A stretch of DNA of 64,000 nt from Arthrobacter pigmenti (lineage in GTDB: Bacteria; Actinomycetota; Actinomycetes; Actinomycetales; Micrococcaceae), in assembly GCF_011927905.1 (NCBI RefSeq), contig NZ_JAATJL010000001.1, forward strand, positions 3,410,001 to 3,474,000, written 5' to 3'. The stretch's first letter is position 1, and each line of letters begins with the position of its first letter. Below the pieces are notes generated by a model. It saw only the letters and a program-made list of their open reading frames with translations, was not told the origin of the DNA and ran no database searches. A program made the position numbers and the translations under genes. This document shows positions 8,224 to 16,878 of the stretch, one piece after another.

Positions 8224-8905
8224 ATCCGCCGTCGTCGTACACGAAGAAGCGAAGCCGGGCAGCAAGTCCGAGCAGGCCTACGCCGCCGTCAAGGCGCGGA
8301 TAGTCAATGGCACTTACTCACCGGGCTACCGGCTGGTGCTCGCGAGAATTGCCCACAGTCTCGGGGTCAGCGTGGTTCCCGTGCGTGAGGCGATCCGCAG
8401 GTTGGAAGCCGAAGGGCTGGTGACATTCGAACGGAATGTCGGCGCCACCGTTTCGGGAATCGATCCCACCGAATACCTCTACACCATGCAGACGCTGAGC
8501 ATCGTTGAAGGTGCAGCCACGGCCCTGTCGGCACCGCTGATCGATTCCGTGGCGATAGGGCGTGCGCGTGCCGTCAACGAGGAAATGCGGGAGTGCCTTG
8601 AGCACTTCAATCCGGACCGTTTCACGGCACTGAACCAGGACTTCCACGGCATCCTGTTTGAGCACTGCCCCAATCCGCACATCCTGGACCTTGTGCACCG
8701 CGGCTGGAACCGACTTGCCGCGCTGCGGTCATCGACGTTCCGTTTTGTGCCCGGCCGCGCCCAGGAATCAGTGCTCGAACACGAGCTGCTGCTTCACCTC
8801 ATCGAAACAAATGCCGACGCCGACGCCATCGAACACGAGGCCCGCCGGCATCGCGCTGCCACCCTTGAGGCCTACCTCGCGCAGGCTCCAACCACAACCC
8901 AGTAA
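8216..8905 (+). CDS. GntR family regulator (FCD subfamily)
   Basis: The 229-residue protein has an N-terminal GntR winged helix (AYAAVKARIVNGTYSPGYRLVLARIAHSLGVSVVPVREAIRRLEAEGLV) and an all-helical C-terminal FCD ligand domain with conserved Asp/His positions (ALNQDFHGILFEHCPN, and HELLLHLIETNADADAIEHEARRH). Such regulators respond to carboxylic acid metabolites. It starts with GTG inside the end of the previous gene and lies within the catabolic operon, so it probably represses the operon through the palindrome at 6665-6684 and is relieved by a pathway intermediate. Confidence 0.88.
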   Translation: MTESAVVVHEEAKPGSKSEQAYAAVKARIVNGTYSPGYRLVLARIAHSLGVSVVPVREAIRRLEAEGLVTFERNVGATVSGIDPTEYLYTMQTLSIVEGAATALSAPLIDSVAIGRARAVNEEMRECLEHFNPDRFTALNQDFHGILFEHCPNPHILDLVHRGWNRLAALRSSTFRFVPGRAQESVLEHELLLHLIETNADADAIEHEARRHRAATLEAYLAQAPTTTQ

Positions 8906-8930
8906 ATTTCCAGCCAGTCAGGAAGAGACG

Positions 8931-10472
8931 ATGACGAACACATCCCCTGCAACCAACACTCACTACGTTCCCGAGGATCTGCCGACGCACATCCAGCACT
9001 ACATCGACGGGCAATTTGTCGATTCGATCAGCGGCAAAACCTTCGACGTCCTTGATCCGGTGTCCAACGGCAACTACGCCACCGCAGCGGCCGGCCAGAA
9101 AGAGGACATTGACCGCGCTGTGGCTGCGGCGCGCGAAGCTTTCGTCAACGGTCCATGGCCGAGGATGAAGCCCCGCGAGCGGGCGCGCGTCCTGAACCGG
9201 ATCGCTGATGCGGTCGAAGCGCAGGAAGACCGCCTGGCCGAACTTGAAACCTTTGACACGGGGCTGCCCACCACGCAGGCAAAAGGACAGGCCCGCCGCG
9301 CCGCCGAGAACTTCCGCTTCTTCGCGGACCTGGTCGTTGCCCAGTTCGACGACGCCATGAAGGTTCCAGGCTCACAGATCAACTACGTCAACCGGAAGCC
9401 GATCGGCGTTGCGGGCCTCATTACCCCCTGGAACACCCCGTTCATGCTGGAATCCTGGAAGCTGGCGCCCGCACTGGCAACCGGCAACACCGTGGTCCTG
9501 AAGCCCGCCGAATTCACACCGCTCTCGGCGTCACTGTGGGCGCAGATCTTCAAGGATGCGGGCCTCCCCGACGGCGTCTTCAACCTTGTGAACGGCCTTG
9601 GCGAAGAAGCCGGGGACGCCCTGGTCAAACACCCTGACGTACCGCTGATCTCCTTCACGGGCGAAACCACCACCGGGCAGCTCATCTTCCGCAACGCCGC
9701 CGAGAACCTCAAAGGTCTCTCGATGGAACTTGGCGGAAAGTCGCCATGCGTGGTCTTTGCTGACGCCGACCTCGACGCCGCTCTTGACTCAGCCCTGTTC
9801 GGCGTCTTCTCGCTCAACGGCGAGCGCTGCACCGCAGGCTCCCGCATTCTCGTGGAGCGGGCCATCTACAACGAGTTCTGTGAGCGGTACGCAGCGCGGG
9901 CGAAGACCATAGTCGTCGGCGACCCACATGATCCCAAAACCCAGGTCGGTGCCCTGGTCCACCCTGAGCATTACGAGAAGGTGGCCTCCTACGTGGAGAT
10001 CGGGAAGTCCGAGGGGCGCCTGCTCGCCGGAGGCGGCCGTCCCGAGCACCTCCCCGAAGGCAACTACATCGCACCGACGGTGTTTGCCGACGTAGCACCC
10101 GAGGCACGGATCTTCCAGGAGGAGATCTTCGGTCCCGTTGTGGCTATCACCCCCTTCGATAACGACGACGAGGCGCTGGCCCTGGCGAACAACACGAAGT
10201 ACGGACTGGCCGCCTACATCTGGACGCAGAACCTGACCCGCGCCCACAACTTCTCGCAGAACGTCGAGGCGGGGATGGTGTGGCTCAACAGCCACAACGT
10301 CCGCGATCTGCGCACCCCGTTCGGCGGAGTGAAAGCATCCGGCCTGGGCCACGAGGGCGGTTACCGCTCCATTGACTTCTACACGGACCAGCAGGCGGTG
10401 CACATCACGCTCGGCGCCGTGCACACGCCGAAGTTCGGCAGCGTTGACGACGCCGCCAGCACTGAAGGCTGA
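8931..10472 (+). CDS. hpaE: 5-carboxymethyl-2-hydroxymuconate semialdehyde dehydrogenase
   Basis: ATG at 8931 follows GGAAGAG and gives 513 residues, the normal length for this family; the frame is open further upstream as a shadow of the GntR gene. All aldehyde dehydrogenase landmarks are present: PWNTP with Asn168, the general base Glu266 in MELGGKS and the nucleophile Cys300 in NGERCTAG. In context it oxidises the ring-cleavage semialdehyde of homoprotocatechuate with NAD+ to 5-carboxymethyl-2-hydroxymuconate. The substrate assignment rests on the neighbouring HpaD/H/I genes and on HpaE-like segments. Confidence 0.88.
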   Translation: MTNTSPATNTHYVPEDLPTHIQHYIDGQFVDSISGKTFDVLDPVSNGNYATAAAGQKEDIDRAVAAAREAFVNGPWPRMKPRERARVLNRIADAVEAQEDRLAELETFDTGLPTTQAKGQARRAAENFRFFADLVVAQFDDAMKVPGSQINYVNRKPIGVAGLITPWNTPFMLESWKLAPALATGNTVVLKPAEFTPLSASLWAQIFKDAGLPDGVFNLVNGLGEEAGDALVKHPDVPLISFTGETTTGQLIFRNAAENLKGLSMELGGKSPCVVFADADLDAALDSALFGVFSLNGERCTAGSRILVERAIYNEFCERYAARAKTIVVGDPHDPKTQVGALVHPEHYEKVASYVEIGKSEGRLLAGGGRPEHLPEGNYIAPTVFADVAPEARIFQEEIFGPVVAITPFDNDDEALALANNTKYGLAAYIWTQNLTRAHNFSQNVEAGMVWLNSHNVRDLRTPFGGVKASGLGHEGGYRSIDFYTDQQAVHITLGAVHTPKFGSVDDAASTEG

Positions 10473-10513
10473 TCCCTCCCCCGCTCAACACAGCTCAAAG
10501 AAGAGAGAGTTTC

Positions 10514-11587
10514 ATGACCAACTTCGTACCGACCCCGTCGGCCCCGGCACCGGACATTGTCCGCTGCGCGTATATGGAGCTTGTCGTCACCGATCTGGCG
10601 AAGTCGCGGGAGTTCTACGTCGACGTCCTCGGCCTGCACGTCACCGAGGAGGATGAGAGCACCATCTACCTGCGTCCCCTCGAAGAGTTCATCCACCACA
10701 ACCTGGTGCTCCGCAAGGGGCCGGTTGCCGCCGTCGCTGCTTTCGCCTACCGGGTCCGCAGCCCCGAGGAAGTGGACGCCGCCGAGGCGTACTACCAGGA
10801 GCTGGGCTGCCGTACCGAGCGCCGGAAGGACGGGTTCACCAACGGAATCGGCGACTCGGTCCGGGTGGAGGATCCGCTCGGCTTCCCGTACGAGTTCTTC
10901 TACGAGGTGGAGCATGTTGAACGCCTCACCCAACGTTATGACCTCTACTCCGCGGGCGAACTGGTCCGGTTGGACCACTTCAACCAGGTCACCACAGATG
11001 TCCCCCGTGGCCGTAGGTACCTGGAAGACCTTGGCTTCCGCGTCTCCGAGGACATCAAGGATTCCGACGGCGTGACCTACGCCGCGTGGATGCACCGCAA
11101 GCAGACAGTGCATGACACCGCGTTGACCGGTGGCGATGGTCCCCGCATGCACCACGTTGCCTTCGCCACCCACGAGAAGCACAACATCATCCAGATCTGC
11201 GACAAGATGGGCGCACTGCGCATTAGCGACAGGATTGAGCGCGGGCCGGGGCGGCACGGCGTCTCCAACGCCTTCTACCTCTACATCCTCGACCCGGACG
11301 ATCACCGCATCGAGATCTACACCCAGGACTACTACACAGGCGACCCGGACAACCCTACGGTCACCTGGGATGTGCACGACAACCAGCGCCGCGACTGGTG
11401 GGGCAACCCCGTTGTACCTTCCTGGTACACGGAGGCCTCGCTGGTGCTGGACCTGGACGGCAACCCGCAGCCCGTCATCGAACGCGAGGAGAAGAGCGAA
11501 ATGGCTGTCACCATCGGCGCGGACGGGTTCTCCTACACGCGTGAGCCCGGCGAGGAAATGGGCTTCAAGCTCGGATCGCAGCTGTAG
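10514..11587 (+). CDS. hpaD: 3,4-dihydroxyphenylacetate 2,3-dioxygenase (homoprotocatechuate dioxygenase)
   Basis: The 357-residue type I extradiol dioxygenase has two vicinal-oxygen-chelate modules. The metal ligands fall exactly where they are known in homoprotocatechuate dioxygenases of Arthrobacter (MndD, Mn-dependent) and Brevibacterium (Fe-dependent): His155 in RLDHFN, His214 in MHHVAF and Glu267 in HRIEIYT. It opens the catechol ring of 3,4-dihydroxyphenylacetate next to the side chain, yielding 5-carboxymethyl-2-hydroxymuconate semialdehyde. A good AAGAGAGAG ribosome site precedes the ATG. Sequence alone does not decide between Mn and Fe. Confidence 0.93.
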   Translation: MTNFVPTPSAPAPDIVRCAYMELVVTDLAKSREFYVDVLGLHVTEEDESTIYLRPLEEFIHHNLVLRKGPVAAVAAFAYRVRSPEEVDAAEAYYQELGCRTERRKDGFTNGIGDSVRVEDPLGFPYEFFYEVEHVERLTQRYDLYSAGELVRLDHFNQVTTDVPRGRRYLEDLGFRVSEDIKDSDGVTYAAWMHRKQTVHDTALTGGDGPRMHHVAFATHEKHNIIQICDKMGALRISDRIERGPGRHGVSNAFYLYILDPDDHRIEIYTQDYYTGDPDNPTVTWDVHDNQRRDWWGNPVVPSWYTEASLVLDLDGNPQPVIEREEKSEMAVTIGADGFSYTREPGEEMGFKLGSQL

Positions 11588-11589
11588 CC

Positions 11590-12375
11590 ATGCTGGATCC
11601 CCAAACCATTGAGGCCATCGCGGACGAACTCGTGGACGCCGGGCGAACCCGTACCCCTGTGCCGCGCCTGACCGCCCGCTACCCGGACATGACGGTGGAG
11701 GACTCCTACGCGGTCCAGCAATTGTGGCGGCGCCGCAACGAGGAAGCCGGACGAGCGCTGGTCGGGCGCAAGATCGGGCTGACGTCGAAGGCCATGCAGG
11801 CGGCAACCGGCATCACCGAGCCCGATTACGGTGCCATCTTCGACGACATGGTGCTGGAAACGGGCTGCTCCGTGGAGTGGGACAAGTACACCCATCCGCG
11901 CGTAGAGGTGGAGCTCGCGTTCGTCCTCAAGGACGCGCTCATGGGGCCGGGGTGCACCATCTTCGACGTGCTCAACGCCACGGACTACGTTGTCCCTGCC
12001 CTTGAAATCCTCGATTCCCGCATCGAGATGGAGGGCAGGACCATCGTGGACACCATCGCCGACAACGCCGCCATGGGCGCCATGGTGGTGGGCGGACGGC
12101 CGGTGAAGCCCGACGCCGTCGACCTCCGCTGGGTGTCAGCCATCCTCTACAAGAACCAGACCGTGGAGGAAACCGGTGTTGCTGCCGGCGTCCTCGACCA
12201 CCCGGCAAACGGAGTGCACTGGCTCGCCAACAAGATCGCCGCCCACGGTGATGGGATGAAAGCGGGCGACATCATCCTCGCCGGCTCCTTCACGCGGCCG
12301 CTCTGGGTGCACGCGGGCGACACCATCCACGCTGACTACGGACCGTTGGGAGCAGTTACATGCCACTTCCACTAG
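11590..12375 (+). CDS. hpaH: 2-oxo-hept-4-ene-1,7-dioate hydratase
   Basis: The 261-residue protein belongs to the hydratase/decarboxylase branch of the FAH-like fold, seen in GRKIGLTSKAMQAA, VEVELAFVLKD and the C-terminal AGSFTRPLWVHAGDTIHADYG. In the hpa pathway it adds water to 2-oxohept-4-enedioate. It starts two bases after the hpaD stop and overlaps hpaI by 16 bases, so translation is coupled. Length and order match characterised hpaH genes. Confidence 0.9.
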   Translation: MLDPQTIEAIADELVDAGRTRTPVPRLTARYPDMTVEDSYAVQQLWRRRNEEAGRALVGRKIGLTSKAMQAATGITEPDYGAIFDDMVLETGCSVEWDKYTHPRVEVELAFVLKDALMGPGCTIFDVLNATDYVVPALEILDSRIEMEGRTIVDTIADNAAMGAMVVGGRPVKPDAVDLRWVSAILYKNQTVEETGVAAGVLDHPANGVHWLANKIAAHGDGMKAGDIILAGSFTRPLWVHAGDTIHADYGPLGAVTCHFH

Positions 12376-13163
12376 AGGCCACCTTCCGTGACGCACTGGC
12401 GGAGGCCAACCGGCCGCTCGCGGGAATGTGGGTGTGCTCGGGAAGCCCGCTGATCGCGGAGCTCTGCGCCGGTTCCGGCCTGGACTGGCTCCTGGTGGAT
12501 GCTGAGCACAGCCCGAACGGACTCGAATCGGTGCTCGCCCAATTACAGGCGATCCACGGCTACCCCATCCACACGATGGTCCGCCCGCCCGTCAATGACA
12601 CCGTGCTGATCAAGCAGTACCTCGACCTCGGCGTGCAGAATCTGCTGATCCCCATGGTGCATTCCGTGGCGGAGGCCGAAGCTGCGGTGGCGGCCACCCG
12701 CTACCCGCCGCACGGTGTGCGCGGCGTCGGTTCGGCCCTGGCCCGGGCCGCCCGTTGGAACCGTGTGCCGGATTACCTGGCCCGCGCCGCGCAAACCATC
12801 AGCGTGACTGTGCAGATCGAATCCGCGGCCGCAGTCGCTGCGGTAGAGGACATCCTGAGGGTGGACGGCGTGGACGCCATCTTCCTCGGACCCTCCGATC
12901 TCGCCGCCTCCATGGGAGTGCTGGGTCAGCAGGAACACCCGGAGGTTCGTGCCGCCGTCGAGCACTGCCTCGCAGCGGCGAAAGCCGCGACGAAGCCGGC
13001 CGGGGTCAACGCCTTCAACCCCGACACTGCAAAGCATTACCTGGATCAGGGCGCGGACTTCATTCTGGTGGGGGCCGACGTCGCGCTGCTGGCGAGGGGC
13101 TCGGAATCCCTCGCGGAGCAGTACGTCAACAAGAACGACGACGGCGCCCCCGCCAGCTACTGA
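12360..13163 (+). CDS. hpaI: 4-hydroxy-2-oxoheptanedioate aldolase
   Basis: The 267-residue class II pyruvate aldolase has the catalytic His50 (VDAEHSPNG), pyruvate-binding Arg75 (MVRPPVND) and metal ligands Glu154 (QIESAAA) and Asp180 (LGPSDLA). Each is offset by five from E. coli HpaI His45, Arg70, Glu149 and Asp175. It cleaves 4-hydroxy-2-oxoheptanedioate to pyruvate and succinate semialdehyde, the last step of this cluster. It overlaps hpaH by 16 bases and ends the operon. Confidence 0.92.
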   Translation: MPLPLEATFRDALAEANRPLAGMWVCSGSPLIAELCAGSGLDWLLVDAEHSPNGLESVLAQLQAIHGYPIHTMVRPPVNDTVLIKQYLDLGVQNLLIPMVHSVAEAEAAVAATRYPPHGVRGVGSALARAARWNRVPDYLARAAQTISVTVQIESAAAVAAVEDILRVDGVDAIFLGPSDLAASMGVLGQQEHPEVRAAVEHCLAAAKAATKPAGVNAFNPDTAKHYLDQGADFILVGADVALLARGSESLAEQYVNKNDDGAPASY

Positions 13164-13178
13164 CGCGCGACGTAACGG

Positions 13179-13775
13179 CTAACGGGACTGCAGCGCATCC
13201 AGCGCCACGGCCATCGCGGCGGCAACCCGCCAGTCGATCTGGGCGCCGGGCACCGTGACGTCGTAGCGGTCGCGGAGGGAACGGCCGCGCTCGGAGGTCA
13301 TCACCACGTTCCCCGCCGGATCAACGAAGTCGAAGTGGAACCGGAACGGGGAGGGGATGGCCTCCAGGAAAGGGAGCATTTCCCAGAGTCGGCGGGCAAT
13401 GGCGACGCCCTGGCTCCGCTCGCTGCCCACCGCCTCGAACTGTCCGGGCAGGCCAAGTGTCCACGTTGACCGGAACAGGGAAGCTCCAAACTTCTTCTGG
13501 AAACTCCCGATCACCTGGCCCTGGGCGTCCAGAACGTCGTAGGTTGCGCCGAGGTCGAGTCGCTGACGCGCCCTGAAAGAAAACAGCTGCACGCTCTTGG
13601 ACTCATCCGCGAAGAACCTGACCTCTTCCTTGAACGCCATACGCTTCTGCTGCGCAAAGGCCATCAGCTCCCCCGGCTTGCCGGCTGCATCAACGGCACG
13701 GATTTCGTACCGGTTCACCATCATGGTGATCTTCTGCGCGACGGCAAAGCGTTCGATCGGCTGCGCTGATGCCAC
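13179..13775 (-). CDS. LURP-one-related / scramblase-like family protein
   Basis: A GTG start behind AAGGAG yields 198 residues. The pattern resembles the LURP-one/Tubby-like beta-barrel family: MMVNRYEIRAVDAAGKPGELMAFAQQKRMAFKEEVRFF, then the repeated YDVLDAQGQVIGSFQKKFGASLFRSTWTL and FHFDFVDPAGNVVMTSERG. Bacterial members are often called phospholipid scramblase-like, but the function is unproven. It has no signal peptide or membrane helix, is convergent with the hpa operon and has no obvious partner. Confidence 0.65.
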   Translation of the reverse strand: MASAQPIERFAVAQKITMMVNRYEIRAVDAAGKPGELMAFAQQKRMAFKEEVRFFADESKSVQLFSFRARQRLDLGATYDVLDAQGQVIGSFQKKFGASLFRSTWTLGLPGQFEAVGSERSQGVAIARRLWEMLPFLEAIPSPFRFHFDFVDPAGNVVMTSERGRSLRDRYDVTVPGAQIDWRVAAAMAVALDALQSR

Positions 13776-13975
13776 GGAATGTTCTCCTTAAAGAGGGCTG
13801 ATGTCTTCTTCGAGCCTACGCATAATGCGGCCCGATACAACGCAACTCCTTGACGACCCTCATGTACAGGTCGAGAGTAGCTACACGACGTCCATCCGGG
13901 CGCCGCTCCACGGCTCGCAGCACATGCCGCCGACCAAGCGCACAGCACGGGCCGCAGACACGAAAGGCGAAGGCA

Positions 13976-14362
13976 ATGGACGCAATGACGTGGATCTGGA
14001 TCATCATCGGGATCGTCATCCTGCTGCTCATCATCGGATTGGTTGTGTTCCTCGGACGAAAGCGCCAACAGGCGCACGTACAGGAGAAGCGGAGGAAAGA
14101 CCACGATCATGCCAACGAAATCCGTGAAGACGCACAGGCGAAAGACCTGGAAGCCCGCGAGAGGGAGGTGCGCGCCAACCGCGCTGCGGCCGACGCCGAG
14201 CAGGCCGAGGTCGACGCCGAACGGTTACGCAAGGAAGCCGAGCACCGGCAATCCGACGCCCAGGGGCTCCGGCAAGAGACGCAGGAGCAGTCGCGGCGGG
14301 CTGATGAACTGGATCCGAATGTAGACACCACGGAGCAGGATCGAAACCGCACGCGCGAGTAG
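13976..14362 (+). CDS. Small membrane-anchored coiled-coil protein
   Basis: ATG at 13976 (preceded by AAAGGCGAAGG) gives 128 residues; the longer frame from 13850 lacks a ribosome site. Residues 5-28 form one membrane helix (TWIWIIIGIVILLLIIGLVVFLG). The rest is a highly charged Ala/Glu/Arg heptad pattern (residues ~35-110), almost certainly a long cytoplasmic coiled coil. It is a type seen beside general-stress genes in Arthrobacter relatives, but no function is recognisable. It ends flush against the convergent pyruvyltransferase gene. Confidence 0.6.
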   Translation: MDAMTWIWIIIGIVILLLIIGLVVFLGRKRQQAHVQEKRRKDHDHANEIREDAQAKDLEAREREVRANRAAADAEQAEVDAERLRKEAEHRQSDAQGLRQETQEQSRRADELDPNVDTTEQDRNRTRE

Positions 14363-15541
14363 CTAGCGGCGCAAGCGCTCCAACCAGCGGGGCTTCGGCT
14401 CCTGCTGGATCTCCTCCGGTGCTGCAACCACCGGGTAAAGCCTCTCCGCTTCCACCCGCTTCTCGGCCACACGCGCGCGCAGGCCGTTCCGGAACGCTGT
14501 GCCGCCCATCGGCTCCTCGGGCGGCGAAGTGTGGGTGCCGTACGCCCAGCCGGTGCCGAGTTCCAGCAGCGTTCCGTGCTTGATGTCGTAGTAGTTCTCC
14601 TTCACGCCGATCGCCATCCCGTGCGCACCCGCAGCAGCGGCAGCGAAGTGGAGATGGAAGCGCGTGGTGACCCAGGTCTGATTCTCCCGTAGCGGCAGTC
14701 CGTCCTTCCACACCGACGAGAACGGGATGAAGTTCTCCACCGGGATCAGGTCCTTGAGGGCGTCGAAACCGGCGTGATCGGTGCCCGGGATTCCCTCAAC
14801 ATACTTGACCACCTGTCCGGCCTCGAGCGCTGCCTGCACAACCGGCCGAGCGGTTTGTACTGCGGCCTCAAACTCTTCGGGCGTGGTCTGGTCCGGCTGT
14901 AGGCAGACCACCAGGTCGGCGTCGTCGTTACGGGCGAGCCCGCGTTCCACCTCATGCTCGATGCTGAGGAATGCGTCGTCGAGCCCCTGCCGGATGCCGT
15001 AACGCTCAGCGCTTGGCGCGTCACGGACGCTGACGTAATCGAACTTCTCGAACGCATTTTCGAAGTGCGCCGCGTCTTCATTGAACGGAACGAGACTGAG
15101 GCCCGTGCCGAACAGCTTGCAGCCCGTGAGCTCCTGCGCAGTGGCCATCGCTGCGATCAACCCGGCGTTCGCGGGCCAGATCGCGTTGAGATAGCCACCA
15201 CCGAGTAGGTGCAGACTGTCGGCCTGGCGCAGTTTCTCAATTCCCAGATCAACGAAGGGCGACCCGAAGTTGCGCACCTTCCCTGAGACGTAGCCGGCAA
15301 TATCGCCGGATCTTTGCGTATGCGCGTCCCAGCAAAGCCGCCAGAGCGTATTCGTGAAGTGGACGCGGGGGTGAATGCCCTCGAACAAAAGCTCCGCCGT
15401 CCCCGGATTCGGGCAATCAAGCCAGACGTCCGTCTCCGGGTATCGCTCCGCCAGGAGGCGCAGCCAGCCCGCCGCGATCATTTCATCACCGAAATTCGGG
15501 TGGCCGGCGCAGGAAATCAGGTACACGAGGGACGGTTTCAC
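14363..15541 (-). CDS. Polysaccharide pyruvyl transferase family protein
   Basis: The 392-residue protein begins GTG-KPSLVYLISCAGHPNFGDEMIAAGWLRLLAERYP, the N-terminal pattern of the polysaccharide pyruvyltransferase family (a GT-B-like fold), and keeps the later SVRDAPSAERYG and TTRFHLHFAAAAAG segments. Members transfer pyruvate from PEP to sugars of exopolysaccharide or wall polymers. No polysaccharide cluster surrounds it, so the acceptor is unknown. A TAGGAT element just upstream suggests a very short or absent leader. Confidence 0.75.
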   Translation of the reverse strand: MKPSLVYLISCAGHPNFGDEMIAAGWLRLLAERYPETDVWLDCPNPGTAELLFEGIHPRVHFTNTLWRLCWDAHTQRSGDIAGYVSGKVRNFGSPFVDLGIEKLRQADSLHLLGGGYLNAIWPANAGLIAAMATAQELTGCKLFGTGLSLVPFNEDAAHFENAFEKFDYVSVRDAPSAERYGIRQGLDDAFLSIEHEVERGLARNDDADLVVCLQPDQTTPEEFEAAVQTARPVVQAALEAGQVVKYVEGIPGTDHAGFDALKDLIPVENFIPFSSVWKDGLPLRENQTWVTTRFHLHFAAAAAGAHGMAIGVKENYYDIKHGTLLELGTGWAYGTHTSPPEEPMGGTAFRNGLRARVAEKRVEAERLYPVVAAPEEIQQEPKPRWLERLRR

Positions 15542-15608
15542 AAGGGAAAATCCTACCCTGCCTACCGGTTGGTGTTACATCGGTCACAAACCGGTTACGA
15601 CGACGGCG

Positions 15609-16808
15609 TCAGGACTCCGCGCGCGACCGCTCCGACGCTTGGGTTGGCCGCTCTGCCGCGGCCGGTGCCACGAGGAACGAAGCGAGCACAGCAACGCCGA
15701 CAGCGAGTAGTGCGTTTCGGATTCCCACCTGGTCGCCGAGGAAACCCAGGAGTGGTGGCCCCGCCAGGAACGCCATGTAGCCGACGGTCGACACTACGGA
15801 TACGCGGGCGGCTGCGTGACGGGGATCATCGGCTGCGGCGGACATGCCCATCGGGAATCCGAGGGCGGCTCCGGTCCCCCACAGCACAGCGCCGACTGCG
15901 GCGAGGTAGACGTTCGGCGCGAGGACGAACAGAACCAGCCCAACCAGGGAGGCAGCGAGGCTGAACTGGAGCACCCGCACGCGGCCATACCGGTCGATCA
16001 GTCCGCCGCCGACGAACCTGAACAGCGTCATCGAAGCCACGAAGATGCCGAACATGAGTGCGCCAACGGCCTCTGACGTGCCGAGTCCGTCCACACTGGC
16101 CTTTGCCACCCAGTCGTTCGCTGCGCCTTCGGTCAGCGCGGCGCCCAGGACCACCAGGCCGATCAGGAGCGTGCGCGGCTCCGTCCAGGCGGCGAACCGG
16201 CTGCGGGGGGCTGCGTGGTCGTCGTGCTTTTCGGCGTGGGCGTGCTCGGGCAGGAAGTAGCGCGGAATCCACAGCGCCACCACGAGGACCAGGACCGCTA
16301 CGCCGATCAGGTGGGTGGAAAGGTCCACTCCGAGCGCCGCGAGGCCGGCGCCGGCCATCGCCCCGATGAATGCGCCCCCGCTGAAGGCGGCGTGGAACTT
16401 CGGCATGATGGTGCGCATGAGACGGCGCTCGACGTCGGCACCCTCAAGGTTCTGCGCGACATCCCACAGGCCAATCCCGAGACCGAAGATGAAGAGGCCT
16501 ACAGCCGAAACCGGAACGGATGCCAGGATCAGACCGCCGGCGATGGTCAACGCCGCGACGGTGGCCGCGATGCCGCCCACCCGGACGGTGTTCGCGGTTC
16601 CGATCCGTGCGGCGATACCGCCCGCGAGCGGCAGCGAGATCAGGGAGCCGATTGCGGCGACGAGCAGGAGCGCGCCGGTCTGGCCGTCACTGAGGCCGAG
16701 GGCGTCGGACGCGGACGGTATCCTCGCTGCCCAGCTGGCGAAGACGAGGCCATTGAGCCCGAAGATTCCAAAGGTGGCCCACATGGCCGGATTGACGTTG
16801 CTCTGCAC
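15609..16808 (-). CDS. Major facilitator superfamily transporter
   Basis: The 399-residue protein has 12 predicted membrane segments. It opens with MWATFGIFGLNGLVFASWAARIPSASDALGLSDGQTGALLL, characteristic of the FucP/YbjJ-like MFS group, and has a His-rich cytoplasmic loop (PEHAHAEKHDDH) between the halves. The substrate is unknown; relatives carry sugars or aromatic compounds. Its GTG start sits inside a large inverted repeat, with TACGGT six bases upstream, implying a leaderless and tightly regulated transcript. Confidence 0.8.
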   Translation of the reverse strand: MQSNVNPAMWATFGIFGLNGLVFASWAARIPSASDALGLSDGQTGALLLVAAIGSLISLPLAGGIAARIGTANTVRVGGIAATVAALTIAGGLILASVPVSAVGLFIFGLGIGLWDVAQNLEGADVERRLMRTIMPKFHAAFSGGAFIGAMAGAGLAALGVDLSTHLIGVAVLVLVVALWIPRYFLPEHAHAEKHDDHAAPRSRFAAWTEPRTLLIGLVVLGAALTEGAANDWVAKASVDGLGTSEAVGALMFGIFVASMTLFRFVGGGLIDRYGRVRVLQFSLAASLVGLVLFVLAPNVYLAAVGAVLWGTGAALGFPMGMSAAADDPRHAAARVSVVSTVGYMAFLAGPPLLGFLGDQVGIRNALLAVGVAVLASFLVAPAAAERPTQASERSRAES

Positions 16809-16850
16809 CTGTAAACCGTATGCGCATTGAATCGATACGGTCTACAGGTG
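16806..16850. promoter_or_regulatory. Large operator overlapping the MFS start codon
   Basis: Two 16-base arms, CACCTGTAAACCGTAT (16806-16821) and ATACGGTCTACAGGTG (16835-16850), are complementary except for one position and are separated by 13 bases. The left arm contains the GTG start (as CAC) and the presumed -10 TACGGT of the MFS gene. The regulator is not encoded next door. Confidence 0.55.
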
Positions 16851-16878
16851 ACGCGGAGTGTGATGGAGATGACAGCTG

